Assembly (NCBI GenBank): GCA_934621295.1
Contig: CAKTVB010000002.1
Coordinates: 345,332-409,331, forward strand
Direction of reading: 5' to 3'
DNA length: 64,000 nt
Origin: an uncultured Collinsella sp.
GTDB taxonomy: Bacteria > Actinomycetota > Coriobacteriia > Coriobacteriales > Coriobacteriaceae
The position numbers and the translations under genes were made by a program. Shown one piece after another: positions 27,429 to 36,655 of this stretch; positions within the stretch are counted from its first letter, which is position 1, and each line of letters starts with the position of its first letter. The notes beneath the pieces are model-generated. The model was not told the origin of the DNA. It did no database searches and was given only the letters and a program-made list of their open reading frames with translations.

Positions 27429-27974
27429 CTACTCCGTCTCGCCGGGCTTGGCACCGCGAGCACGCGCCTCCTGATAATCATGGAGAGCGGCGATCCTTTT
27501 GCCGGGAGCCAAGCGCTCGAACATCGTCTTGCCGTGGAGATGGTCGATCTCGTGCTGCAGACACACGCACATCAGGTCGCCTGCCGCCTCATAGCGCATG
27601 AGGTTGGCATCGAGGTCATATGCCTCAACAATCACATGATCGGGACGGGAGATCTCGCAGTTAATGCCCGGAATGGACAAGCAGCCCTCGTTATAAGGTG
27701 CAAGCGTGTCCGACTGCTCCACGATAACGGGATTGATGAGCACATAAGGATCGAAGTCATCGGCACCCGTATAATCGGTATCGATGACCACAAGCTGGAT
27801 AAGCTCGCCGATCTGCGGGGCAGCAAGGCCGCAGCCACCGTTGTCAAACATCATCTGCTTCATGCGCTCGGCCAGGCGCTCGATCTCCGGGCCAATCTCG
27901 GTGATCTCGGCGCACTCCTGGCGAAGACGGGGGTCGGGCGATATCACGATGCCGTTAATCTCCATTGACGCCAT
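27429..27974 (-). CDS. def: Peptide deformylase
   Basis: This metalloenzyme removes the N-formyl group from nascent proteins. The three signature motifs are present: GCGLAAPQIG, EGCLSIPG (metal-binding Cys) and QHEIDHLHG (two His and the catalytic Glu). Length is 181 residues. Two starts are possible: ATG 27974 is only two bases after GGAG, while ATG 27965 (MEINGIV) is 11 bases after it. The second may be the real one, shortening the protein by three residues. Upstream is priA, downstream fmt. Confidence 0.97.
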   Translation of the reverse strand: MASMEINGIVISPDPRLRQECAEITEIGPEIERLAERMKQMMFDNGGCGLAAPQIGELIQLVVIDTDYTGADDFDPYVLINPVIVEQSDTLAPYNEGCLSIPGINCEISRPDHVIVEAYDLDANLMRYEAAGDLMCVCLQHEIDHLHGKTMFERLAPGKRIAALHDYQEARARGAKPGETE

Positions 27975-28004
27975 CGCTCCTTTCTCATTTGTGCGGCCCC
28001 ATAT

Positions 28005-30476
28005 CTACATCAGATCGTATGCGTCCACATCGACGCTCAAACTGATGCCCTCACGGGAACCGACGCTCGCAAGTGCGGCACGTATACAGTCTGAAACATG
28101 GTACCCCACCGGGGTCTTACATATAAAGTGGAACCTGAATCGGTCCTTCGCACGCTCAATCACACAGGGCACGGGGCCAAGCAAAACCGGACGCGATGGG
28201 AGTTCGGGCTCCCCATCCTCGGATAGCGGAGTGAGACCGATAGCAGATGCCGGGTCGTCTAGACCCATTTGAACGCGAACCGCGGCGGCGAGCTCCTCGA
28301 TATAACGACGGCAAGCGCGTTCGTCGGCACCCCAAACCACAACATTGGTCAGCCGCACAAAAGGCGGATAGACTGCCTCTTCACGCTGGGCGAGGTCGCT
28401 CTCGGTGAATATGGAACGATCGTGCATCGCCACGGCGCGAATCACCGGATCGTCCGGCAGATAGGTCTGGATGATCACGCGGCCCGCCTGCTCTCCCCTG
28501 CCCGCACGGCCCGCAAGCTGTTCATACAGGTCAAAAGCGCGCTCGGAAGCCCGGAAGTCGGGCATCTTGAGGGCGTAGTCGGCATTCACAACAGCAGCAA
28601 GCGTCACCTCAGGAAAGTCGAGTCCTTTTGCAATCATCTGCGTGCCAAGAAGCACCGCGCATTCTGCAGCATCAAAGCGCTCGAGCAGTTCCTTATGGGC
28701 ATCCTTGCCGCGGGTCGAATCGGCATCCATGCGGATGACCTCAACATCGTCGGGCAACAGCTGGATAAGAGCATCCTCCACCTGTTGAGTGCCTAGCCCC
28801 ATCTTCGCAAGATAGCGACTTCCGCACTTGGGACAGGCAGAACCCGCAGCGGGATAGGGGCGCACGTGATACGTGGCGCCACAGGTATGACACTCGAGGG
28901 TATGCGTACGCTCATGATAGGTAAGCGCTGTCGAGCAGTGCTTACAAGTTGGCACGCAACCGCATTCCCGACACATCAAAAAGGGGGCAAATCCGCGGCG
29001 ATTGTGCAGAAGAACGGCCTTCTCACGACGCTCCGCCACGCCTAGAAGCGCCTCACGAAGCTCCTTGGAAAACATCGAGCGACTCCCGCCGATAAACTCA
29101 CGGCGCAGGTCGCATATGGTAACTTCGGGCAAGCGTGCAACACCAGGCCGCTCGGGCATGCAAACACGAAGCCAACGCTGGCCCGCATACTCGCCCGCAC
29201 GGCAACGAGCAAGGGCTTCGGAGCTGGGCGTCGCAGAGCCAAGCACGAGCGGGCACCCATAGACCGAAGCCATATGCGCTGCCACCTCGCGCGCATGATA
29301 GCGAGGTGAAGACCCTTGCTTATAAGATTGTTCATGCTCCTCATCGATGATGATGATACCGGGATTGCGCAGAGGGCAAAACAGCGCCGAGCGCGCGCCC
29401 ACCACCACGCGGGCAGCCCCCGCTGCAACCATATCCCACTGATCGCGACGCTCACCAGCAGAAAGACGCGAATGAAAAACCGCGACCCGCGAGCCAAAGC
29501 GCGAGCGAAAACGGCCTACAGTCTGAGCGGTGAGCGAAATCTCGGGCACGAGGACAAACGCCGATTTGCCATCCTCAAGCACACGTTCGATAGCAGAAAG
29601 GTACACCTCGGTCTTGCCCGAGCCGGTCACGCCATCGACAACGATCACGCAACCAGCTGCATCGTCGCGCGCAGCCTCGATGGCATTGAGCGCCTCTCGC
29701 TGCCCCGCCGTAAGCGAGACGGGCGCGGCACCGTTGGCGGAGGACAGCGTGGTCGCATCCTCGCATCCACGCCAAGCACGGCGCTCCTCGACACGCACTA
29801 CACCGCGACGCTCGAGGGCACGCACCGTAGCGGACATATCGGTATAGAGAACGCGCAGCTCGCGCGTGGTTACCGGCCCGCAGGCCAGAGCATCGAGCAC
29901 CTGGCGCTGACGCACGGCTCGCGCAGCCGGCTCAAAGGATCGTCCTTCTTCGGTGAGTGACACCCAGCGTTCATGTGCTTCGGACGTGGCAGGCGCCTCC
30001 ACATGATAGGACCCTTTGGCGTCGCGTACGAGACGAGGCGTCCCACCCGGGGGCAAAAAGAGCCGCAGACACTCCGAAACCGAAGCCACATACTCACGCG
30101 CCATCCAAAAGGCGATGCGAGCAGACTGCTCGGTAAAGGCAGGAGCGGCCAAGATATCGCGGATGCACTTGATGCGCGAAGGATGGGGCACGGAGCCCTC
30201 CCCGCTCAAAGGCAAGCTGTCCATGCGCTCACAGATATAGCCCAGTGCCATACGAGATCCAAAGGGCACAAGTGCCGTGGCACCAACAAGCGCCGTAGCC
30301 GTAAGCTCTTCCGGCACGCCATAGGTAAACGGCTCCGAAAGGGCGCGCGAGGGGATATCGACCACCACGCGCACGTAAGCACACGGGGTAGCAGATAAGG
30401 AAGAGGCGCCCGCGGGAGCAGGCGCCTCCTTCGGCTTACTATCCAATTGGGGAAAGAGCGAGGGCTGCTTGTTCAT
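28005..30476 (-). CDS. priA: Primosomal replication-restart helicase PriA
   Basis: PriA recognises stalled forks and reloads the replisome. The 823-residue protein has the N-terminal DNA-binding region, Walker A GVTGSGKTEVYL, the DEEH box in IIIDEEHEQSY, the zinc-binding cysteine cluster (CRECGCVPTC through ACPKCGS), and C-terminal helicase motifs. The cysteine set is complete, so it should be a true helicase rather than the degenerate PriA of many actinobacteria. It follows metK by 19 bases. Confidence 0.96.
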   Translation of the reverse strand: MNKQPSLFPQLDSKPKEAPAPAGASSLSATPCAYVRVVVDIPSRALSEPFTYGVPEELTATALVGATALVPFGSRMALGYICERMDSLPLSGEGSVPHPSRIKCIRDILAAPAFTEQSARIAFWMAREYVASVSECLRLFLPPGGTPRLVRDAKGSYHVEAPATSEAHERWVSLTEEGRSFEPAARAVRQRQVLDALACGPVTTRELRVLYTDMSATVRALERRGVVRVEERRAWRGCEDATTLSSANGAAPVSLTAGQREALNAIEAARDDAAGCVIVVDGVTGSGKTEVYLSAIERVLEDGKSAFVLVPEISLTAQTVGRFRSRFGSRVAVFHSRLSAGERRDQWDMVAAGAARVVVGARSALFCPLRNPGIIIIDEEHEQSYKQGSSPRYHAREVAAHMASVYGCPLVLGSATPSSEALARCRAGEYAGQRWLRVCMPERPGVARLPEVTICDLRREFIGGSRSMFSKELREALLGVAERREKAVLLHNRRGFAPFLMCRECGCVPTCKHCSTALTYHERTHTLECHTCGATYHVRPYPAAGSACPKCGSRYLAKMGLGTQQVEDALIQLLPDDVEVIRMDADSTRGKDAHKELLERFDAAECAVLLGTQMIAKGLDFPEVTLAAVVNADYALKMPDFRASERAFDLYEQLAGRAGRGEQAGRVIIQTYLPDDPVIRAVAMHDRSIFTESDLAQREEAVYPPFVRLTNVVVWGADERACRRYIEELAAAVRVQMGLDDPASAIGLTPLSEDGEPELPSRPVLLGPVPCVIERAKDRFRFHFICKTPVGYHVSDCIRAALASVGSREGISLSVDVDAYDLM

Positions 30477-30495
30477 GCCTCAATTCTAACCCAGG

Positions 30496-31779
30496 CTATG
30501 CGCTCACGCCGCACAGTGCGCGAAGTTCATCAACGCGGTCGGTCTTCTCCCACGTGAAGTCCGGATCGTTGCGACCAAAGTGGCCGTAGGCAGCCGTCTT
30601 CTCGTAAATCGGACGACGCAGGTCGAGGTCGCGAATGATGGCACCGGGACGCAGGTCGAAGGTCTTGTTGATAGCCTCGACGATGCGGTCCTCATCCACA
30701 TGGGCGGTACCAAACGTATCGACCATAACGGAGAGCGGCTTAGAAACGCCAATGGCGTAGGCGAGCTCGATCTCGCAGCGATCGGCAAGACCAGCAGCAA
30801 CCACGTTCTTGGCAACCCAGCGTGCCGCATAGGCAGCAGAACGGTCAACCTTGGTGCAGTCCTTGCCCGAGAAGGCACCGCCGCCATGACGGCCCATGCC
30901 GCCATAGGTATCGACGATGATCTTGCGGCCGGTAAGGCCGGTGTCGCCCATCGGGCCACCGACGACAAAACGACCGGTGGGGTTAACGTAAATATCGGCA
31001 CCGCGCCAATCGATGCCCTCGGCATCCATAACGGGGGCGATCACATGCTCGATCATGTCGTTCTTGATGATGCCCATATCCTCGATCTCGGCGGCGTGCT
31101 GCGTGGAGACGACGATGGTGTCCACGCCTACGGGCTTACCGTCCTCGTAGCGAACGGTAACCTGAGTCTTGCCATCGGGACGCAGGTACTTCAAGGTGCC
31201 ATTGTGGCGCACTTCGGCCAGACGCTCGGCCAGGCGGCTCGCCAGGTAATGTGGCATGGGCATCAGGGTCGAGGTCTCGTTCGAAGCGTAGCCGAACATC
31301 ATGCCCTGGTCACCTGCACCGATCAGGTCGATCGGGTCGGTAGTGGCACCGGTCTGGGTCTCAAAGGATTCGTCCACGCCTTGAGCGATATCGGGGCTCT
31401 GCTCGTGGATGAGGCTCATGACACCGCACGTATCGCAGTCGAAACCGTACTTGGCGCGGTCATAGCCGATGCGGCGGATGGTGTCGCGCGCGATCTGCTG
31501 CACGTCAACATAGGCCTGCGTGCGAATCTCGCCGGCGACGATCACGGTTCCGGTGGTCACAAGCGTCTCGCATGCGCAACGGACGTTGTCAACGTTGGCA
31601 GGTACGCCGTTGGGGGCCACGTAGCCCTGGGACTGCAATGCGGCCTCTTTGGCGAGGATGGCGTCGAGGATGGCGTCGGACACCTGGTCTGCGATCTTGT
31701 CGGGATGTCCCTCGGTCACAGATTCTGATGTGAACACGAAGTTGCCGCGATCGGAGGTGGAACGATTAGTAGCTGGCAT
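30496..31779 (-). CDS. metK: S-adenosylmethionine synthetase
   Basis: MetK makes SAM from methionine and ATP. Motifs include FTSESVTEGHPDKIADQVSD, GAGDQGMMFGYA and GGGAFSGKDCTKVDRSAAY, covering the ATP, Mg and K sites. The 427 residues are somewhat longer than usual because of an insert after KEAALQSQGYVAPNG. GAAAGGGGC precedes the ATG. It is the first gene of the priA-def-fmt-rsmB transcript. The leader has a GC-rich hairpin, but I see no recognisable SAM riboswitch. Confidence 0.98.
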   Translation of the reverse strand: MPATNRSTSDRGNFVFTSESVTEGHPDKIADQVSDAILDAILAKEAALQSQGYVAPNGVPANVDNVRCACETLVTTGTVIVAGEIRTQAYVDVQQIARDTIRRIGYDRAKYGFDCDTCGVMSLIHEQSPDIAQGVDESFETQTGATTDPIDLIGAGDQGMMFGYASNETSTLMPMPHYLASRLAERLAEVRHNGTLKYLRPDGKTQVTVRYEDGKPVGVDTIVVSTQHAAEIEDMGIIKNDMIEHVIAPVMDAEGIDWRGADIYVNPTGRFVVGGPMGDTGLTGRKIIVDTYGGMGRHGGGAFSGKDCTKVDRSAAYAARWVAKNVVAAGLADRCEIELAYAIGVSKPLSVMVDTFGTAHVDEDRIVEAINKTFDLRPGAIIRDLDLRRPIYEKTAAYGHFGRNDPDFTWEKTDRVDELRALCGVSA

Positions 31780-31801
31780 GGCATGCCCCTTTCAATAACG
31801 C

Positions 31802-31830
31802 GCCCGACGACCGTTACCATTCCGTCGGGC
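31802..31830 (-). promoter_or_regulatory. Hairpin in the metK leader
   Basis: GCCCGACG pairs with CGTCGGGC around 13 bases, 22 bases before the metK start. There is no T-run, so it is not a clear terminator. It could affect mRNA stability or access to the ribosome site. Confidence 0.4.
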
Positions 31831-32034
31831 ATATGTGGTGTAGGCAGACATTCTACTCTCCTGCCTAGTAAACGCAATCAAGTGTAGTCCTCCCGGGTCA
31901 TTAACGCTCCCGTCAGTTGTGCCATTTGCACCGAATTATTCGATGAATGGCCCCGTACGACGCCAAGACCCTCCCATGGTAGAATCACACCCTGTTTCAC
32001 CTTGCGAACCCCAACGACCATCAAAGGCTAACCC

Positions 32035-32988
32035 ATGACCTTCATGACCATCTTTTTGCAGATGCTCACCTTGTGTATCCCTATCGTCGGCGGCATCGTC
32101 GCTGCGCGCGCGGGATTCCTCGACCAAAAGATGAACACCGCCCTCACGCGCCTCGTTATGAACATCACCCTGCCTTGCATGGTTGTCGCCTCCGTGGGTG
32201 CCAACGAGACCCTGCCAGAAACGCCCGTTCTTCTCACGCTTCTCGCTGCCTCCATCACCGGCTACGCCATCGCCGCAATCATCGCGTTCATGGTCACCGC
32301 ACTCATGCGCACACCCGCGGCGGAGCGCAGCGCCTGGCACTTCTCCATCACCTTTGGCAATGTGGGATTTATCGGCTACCCCGCGCTCTCCGCTATCTTT
32401 GGGCCACAAGCCGTGCTCTACGCCGCAATCGCCAACATCCCCTTCAACCTGTTCAATTTCAGCATCGGTGCAGCCATGGTCAAAGCCGGAGCCCAAGATG
32501 CGCAAGAGCAGCGCGAGCTCACGCTTGGCGAACGCCTGCGCGAGCTTGTCCACGACGCGGCGAACCCGACGTTTTTCGCAAGCTTCATCCTGCTTGCCCT
32601 CGTCTTGCTGGGAATACATGACCTTGGGATCCTCGGGGACGGTTTGGCGACAATCGGCAACTTCACCACACCGGCAGTGCTTCTCATGCTCGGCTCTACC
32701 CTGGCGAGCTACAACGCACGCGAGATGCTCGGCAACTGGCGCGCCTATGTAGCAGGGGCAGCGCGCTTGATTCTCGTTCCGTGCGCGATTCTCCTCATCT
32801 TGGGCGGCTTTGTCACCGATCCGCTGGCGCGAGGCGTACTCGTGGTGGGAAGCGCCATGCCCGCCGCCAGCAACGGCGTGTTGTTCAGCCTCCTGTACGG
32901 AGTTGACCCCAAACCGATGATGCAGGCGAACTTCGTGACCATCGTGTCCTCGATTTTGACTATCCCGCTCATCGCGTTGATGGTGTAG
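32035..32988 (+). CDS. AEC-family (auxin efflux carrier-like) transporter
   Basis: A 317-residue integral membrane protein with about ten hydrophobic segments and the two inverted five-helix halves typical of AEC/malonate-type permeases. Landmarks are the N-terminal LCIPIVGGIVAARAGFLDQK, NITLPCMV, and the C-terminal MPAASNGVLFSLLYGVDP. Substrates of family members are usually organic acids; none can be assigned here. The ATG at 32035 has AAAGG upstream, and a TAGAAT -10-like box lies near 31980. It stands alone between metK and gltX. Confidence 0.9.
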   Translation: MTFMTIFLQMLTLCIPIVGGIVAARAGFLDQKMNTALTRLVMNITLPCMVVASVGANETLPETPVLLTLLAASITGYAIAAIIAFMVTALMRTPAAERSAWHFSITFGNVGFIGYPALSAIFGPQAVLYAAIANIPFNLFNFSIGAAMVKAGAQDAQEQRELTLGERLRELVHDAANPTFFASFILLALVLLGIHDLGILGDGLATIGNFTTPAVLLMLGSTLASYNAREMLGNWRAYVAGAARLILVPCAILLILGGFVTDPLARGVLVVGSAMPAASNGVLFSLLYGVDPKPMMQANFVTIVSSILTIPLIALMV

Positions 32989-33124
32989 CGGCAAGGCCAA
33001 CCGCCAAACAGAAACAGAAGCCAAAGCACAGGACGCTTCCGGGCCCTTACGCCCCAAGCGAGTGTTGATATCCGTCATTTACGCCGATACCGCGCTCCAT
33101 ATAACGCTCGCGCCGCTTGTGCTC

Positions 33125-33130
33125 TATAAT
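33125..33130 (+). promoter_or_regulatory. -10 box of the gltX promoter
   Basis: A consensus TATAAT lies 43 bases before the gltX ATG. The matching -35 is weak (an ATAACG about 17 bp upstream). Confidence 0.6.
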
Positions 33131-33172
33131 GCATGGGTCAAACAGTTGAACCTATCTATGCAAGGAGCATCC

Positions 33173-34645
33173 ATGAGCTCAGACGTTCGCGTCCGCTTCG
33201 CACCGTCGCCCACCGGCAAGCTGCACATCGGCGGCGCTCGCACCGCCATCTACAACTGGGCATTTGCCCGCGCCAACGGCGGCACTTTCATCCTGCGCAT
33301 CGACGATACCGACCCCACCCGTTCCACCGACGAGAACACCCAGATCATCCTGCGCGCCATGCGCTGGCTGGGACTCGACTGGGACGAGGGCCCCGAGGTC
33401 GGCGGCGAGCACGGCCCCTACGCTCAGACCGAGCGCTTGGACCTGTATCGCGCCGCCGCTCAGAAGCTCTGGGACGAGGGCCGTGCCTATCCGTGCTTCT
33501 GCACGCCCGAAAAACTCGCCGATGATCGCGCTGCCGCCCAGGCGCGCAAGGACCCGTTCCAGGGCTACCAGCGCACGTGCCGCAATATCGACCCCGCAGA
33601 GGCCCGCGCCCGCATCGACGCTGGCGAGCCGTATGTCCTGCGCATCAAGGTCCCCGAGGACCGCGGCGACGTGGTGATTCACGATGCCGTCCACGGCGAG
33701 GTGACCTTTAACGCCCGCGAGCTCGATGACTTCGTTATCTTCCGCTCCGACGGCACCCCCACGTACAACTTCGCGACCGTCGTCGACGACGCCATGATGG
33801 GCATCACCCACGTCATCCGCGGCGACGATCACCTGTCCAACACCCCGCGCCAGGTTATGGTCTACGAGGCGCTCGGCGCGCCCGTTCCCACGTTCGCGCA
33901 TATCTCCATGATTTTGGGCGCCGACGGCAAGAAGCTCTCCAAGCGCCATGGCGCCACATCGGTGGAAGAGTACCGCGACCAGGGCTACCTGTCCGACGCT
34001 TTCGTCAACTATCTGGCGCTGCTCGGTTGGTCCCTCGACGGCGAGACGACGATCGTTCCCCGCGACGTGCTCGCTTCCAAATTCTCGCTCGACCACGTGT
34101 CCAAAAACCCGGCCACGTTTGACCCCAAGAAGCTTGACTGGATTCAGGCAGAGTACATTCGCACCATGACCGACGAGGAGTTCGCCGATAAGATCATGGT
34201 TCCCGAGCTGCACGAAGCCGGCATGATCGAGGGCAACCTTGAGTACGACGAAGCCTGGATCGACGCGCTCGCCGCCATCGCAAAGCCACGCACCAAGTTC
34301 CCGGCAGACGTCGTGACCGTGGCCTTCCCCATCTTCGCCACCGCCGAGACGCTCGAGTACGACGAGAAATCCGTGGCAAAGGGCCTGGCCAAGGAAGGCA
34401 TGGGCGCCATCCTCGACGAGGCTGAAGCTGCGCTCGCCGACGCCGAGTGGACGCCTGCGGCAATCGATGCCGCGCTGGAGCCGCTGCCCGAAAAGCTCGA
34501 CCTCAAGAAGCGCATCGTCTTCCAGGCCGTTCGCGTGGCGATCTGCGGCAATCTGGTGAGCCCCCCGCTATCGGACACCATGGCGCTCATCGGCCGCGAA
34601 GACTGCATGGCCCGCATCGCCCGCGCCAAAACGATGGCTTTGTAA
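33173..34645 (+). CDS. gltX: Glutamyl-tRNA synthetase
   Basis: GltX charges tRNA-Glu. Class I signatures are present: the HIGH box in SPTGKLHIGGAR and the KMSKS-type loop GKKLSKRHGA. With the ATG at 33173 (AAGGAG upstream) the protein has 490 residues, normal for bacteria. A frame extending to 33062 would cross the promoter and is rejected. No gatCAB genes are in the window, so whether this enzyme is discriminating is not visible. A terminator follows. Confidence 0.97.
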   Translation: MSSDVRVRFAPSPTGKLHIGGARTAIYNWAFARANGGTFILRIDDTDPTRSTDENTQIILRAMRWLGLDWDEGPEVGGEHGPYAQTERLDLYRAAAQKLWDEGRAYPCFCTPEKLADDRAAAQARKDPFQGYQRTCRNIDPAEARARIDAGEPYVLRIKVPEDRGDVVIHDAVHGEVTFNARELDDFVIFRSDGTPTYNFATVVDDAMMGITHVIRGDDHLSNTPRQVMVYEALGAPVPTFAHISMILGADGKKLSKRHGATSVEEYRDQGYLSDAFVNYLALLGWSLDGETTIVPRDVLASKFSLDHVSKNPATFDPKKLDWIQAEYIRTMTDEEFADKIMVPELHEAGMIEGNLEYDEAWIDALAAIAKPRTKFPADVVTVAFPIFATAETLEYDEKSVAKGLAKEGMGAILDEAEAALADAEWTPAAIDAALEPLPEKLDLKKRIVFQAVRVAICGNLVSPPLSDTMALIGREDCMARIARAKTMAL

Positions 34646-34665
34646 TCAAGCAAATACAGCACCCG

Positions 34666-34699
34666 AAAAGAGAGCTCGGCGAATGCCGAGCTCTCTTTT
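34666..34699 (+). terminator. Rho-independent terminator after gltX
   Basis: AAAAGAGAGCTCGGC-GAAT-GCCGAGCTCTCTTTT, a perfect 15-bp stem with A/T ends, 21 bases after the stop. Confidence 0.9.
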
Positions 34700-34776
34700 C
34701 ATATCCCAAACGTGCGCGAAGCGCACACTTCTTTCCTCCCCGCTTAGCCGTAGGGACGCGAATGCTCTATCCTAGA

Positions 34777-34884
34777 GGCGGTTGGCATGCCGAGTTTCGG
34801 TAGATTCCGCACGCAAAGAAGCGTCCAGTGGACGCTTCGTCTTGCGCAGGACTGACCGAGCCGAAACTCGGCATGCCAACCGCC
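34777..34884 (+). promoter_or_regulatory. Three-tier inverted repeat in the serine dehydratase leader
   Basis: The 24-base arm 34777-34800 (GGCGGTTGGCATG...) is the exact reverse complement of 34861-34884. Inside the 60-base spacer, CGCAA (34812) pairs with TTGCG (34842), and GAAGCGTCC (34818) pairs with GGACGCTTC (34830) around a three-base loop. The far arm ends 22 bases before the GTG start. A TATCCT -10-like box just upstream (about 34768) would place the RNA 5' end near the first arm. This could be a structured regulatory leader or a small palindromic insertion. Confidence 0.6.
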
Positions 34885-34906
34885 AACCTCGCAGTTAGGA
34901 GTCACC

Positions 34907-36511
34907 GTGTCTGGAACCCCGCAAACACTTGCCACAACCTCAGCATTCGAGGTCCTCGGCCCCATCATGGTGGGCCCCTCGTCTTCCCACACCGCAGGCG
35001 CATTGCGCTGCGCACAGGTCGCCGCCTCACTTGTCGACGGAGACGTCACCAACGTGACCTTCACCCTCTGGAATAGCTTTGCCCACACCTATCGAGGCCA
35101 CGGTACAGATCGCGCCCTTGTGGCCGGCATCTTGGGTCTCGATACCGATGACGAGCGCATTCGCGACGCCTTTGACATTGCACATGACCGTGGTCTCACG
35201 TACGCCTTCGATGTCGCCGGCGACGACGGCTCCATCCATCCCAACACCGTCGATATCGATATGAAAAACGCCCGTGGCGAAACCATGCAGGTGCGCGGCG
35301 AGAGCCTCGGCGGAGGCAAGATGCGCATCAGTCGCATCAACGGCGTGGGCGTCGACATCTCCGGCATGTACAGCACCTTGTTCGTAGCCCATCGCGACCT
35401 ACCGGGCGTGCTCGCCGCCCTCACCAACCTGCTCGCCTATGCGCATGTCAACATTGCCTTTTGCCGCACATACCGCACCGAACAGGGCGGTCAGGCATAC
35501 TCCGTCTTCGAGACCGACGGAGCCGCCTGCGGCGAAGTGCTCCCCGTGCTCAAAAATCTCGATCACGTAGACTTTGCAACCTTTATCGAGCTGCCCGGAT
35601 CTGCCTCTTCGCTCTCCCCCGGCGTCTCAACGCCCGAGCTCTTTGATGACGGCGCCCAGCTTCTCGATGCCTGCCGCGGGCGCAACATGAGCATCGGAGC
35701 CGTCATGGAGCTGCGCGAGCATCGCCTCATCGGCGAAGAGCGCGCCCGTGCCTCCATGGCGCGCACCCTCGACGTCATGCGTGAGGAGACCAGCGCGCCC
35801 CTCGCGAACCCCACACCTTCACTTGGCGGATTTCTGGGCGGCGAAGCGCAGCGCGTAGCAACGGCTTCGGAAAAAACGCGTCTCTCCCTTTTGGGCGAGG
35901 TCCAAACCGCCGCGACCGCCAAAGCCATGGCCGTGCTCGAGCGAAGCGCATCCATGGGCGTCATCGTCGCAGCGCCCACGGCAGGCTCCTCCGGCATCGT
36001 CCCTGGATGCGTCTTGGCACTGGCAGAACACCTTGACGCCAGCGACGAGACCATCATAGAGGCGCTCTTCTGTGCAGCGGCCATCGGCCTCAACCTTACG
36101 ACCTCCGCTTGCGTGGCGGGAGCCGAAGGCGGCTGCCAGGCCGAAGTGGGAAGTGCAGCAGCCATGGCGGCAGCCGCACTCGTCCAGATGATGGGTGGCA
36201 CGCCCGAACAGGCACTCCACGCTTCCTCCCTCGCACTTTCCAACCTGTTGGGCCTCGTGTGCGACCCGGTGGGCGGACTCGTGGAAGTGCCCTGTCAAAC
36301 ACGAAACGCCATCGGAGTGGCAGCCGCATTCTCCTCGGCACAGCTCGCACTTTCCGGCATAGCCAGCCTTGTTCCCTTCGACGAGATGTCAAAAGTCATG
36401 CTCAGCGTAGGTCATGCCCTGCCCGCGAGCCTTCGAGAGACCGCGCGCGGCGGCATCGCCCAAGCGCCCTCCGCGCTCTCGGCATGCGCCCGCTGCGGCA
36501 TCTGCGCCTAA
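34907..36511 (+). CDS. sdaA: L-serine ammonia-lyase, single chain with beta, ACT and alpha domains
   Basis: The enzyme deaminates L-serine to pyruvate using a [4Fe-4S] cluster. Residues about 1-150 form the beta domain (LGPIMVGPSSSHTAGALR), about 155-230 an ACT domain (FVAHRDLPGVLAALTNLL), and the rest the alpha domain with cluster cysteines in VPGCVLALAEH, LGLVCDPVGG and EVPCQTRNAIG. In Bacillus these are two chains; here they are one 534-residue protein, longer than the ACT-less E. coli form. The GTG start at 34907 has AGGAG five bases upstream. The unusual leader suggests RNA-level control. Confidence 0.93.
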   Translation: MSGTPQTLATTSAFEVLGPIMVGPSSSHTAGALRCAQVAASLVDGDVTNVTFTLWNSFAHTYRGHGTDRALVAGILGLDTDDERIRDAFDIAHDRGLTYAFDVAGDDGSIHPNTVDIDMKNARGETMQVRGESLGGGKMRISRINGVGVDISGMYSTLFVAHRDLPGVLAALTNLLAYAHVNIAFCRTYRTEQGGQAYSVFETDGAACGEVLPVLKNLDHVDFATFIELPGSASSLSPGVSTPELFDDGAQLLDACRGRNMSIGAVMELREHRLIGEERARASMARTLDVMREETSAPLANPTPSLGGFLGGEAQRVATASEKTRLSLLGEVQTAATAKAMAVLERSASMGVIVAAPTAGSSGIVPGCVLALAEHLDASDETIIEALFCAAAIGLNLTTSACVAGAEGGCQAEVGSAAAMAAAALVQMMGGTPEQALHASSLALSNLLGLVCDPVGGLVEVPCQTRNAIGVAAAFSSAQLALSGIASLVPFDEMSKVMLSVGHALPASLRETARGGIAQAPSALSACARCGICA

Positions 36512-36602
36512 GGTTTAGCAGCGTCGCCGTTTCTGCACTTCAAATGCTCCTCATAAAGTGGTGAAAACTCCATATCGCGCATCCAATTTAAGAGCGAATA
36601 GG

Positions 36603-36608
36603 TATAAT
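36603..36608 (+). promoter_or_regulatory. -10 box before the L,D-transpeptidase gene
   Basis: A consensus TATAAT. Transcription would begin near 36615, which rules out the in-frame ATG at 36614 and supports the one at 36656. Confidence 0.6.
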
Positions 36609-36655
36609 CGCCTATGCTAGATGGCAAGTTTTCAATCAAATCGAGGAAAGACCCG

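Noticed and set aside
31780..32034. SAM riboswitch before metK
   Set aside because: Only one simple hairpin is visible; I could not match the conserved core of any SAM riboswitch class I know.
33062..33172. N-terminal extension of gltX
   Set aside because: It would include the TATAAT promoter box, and the ATG at 33173 has a clear ribosome site and the correct family start.
34777..34884. Invertible promoter (phase-variable switch)
   Set aside because: The 60-base interior is itself nearly symmetric and has no visible promoter, so inversion would change little; no invertase gene is near.
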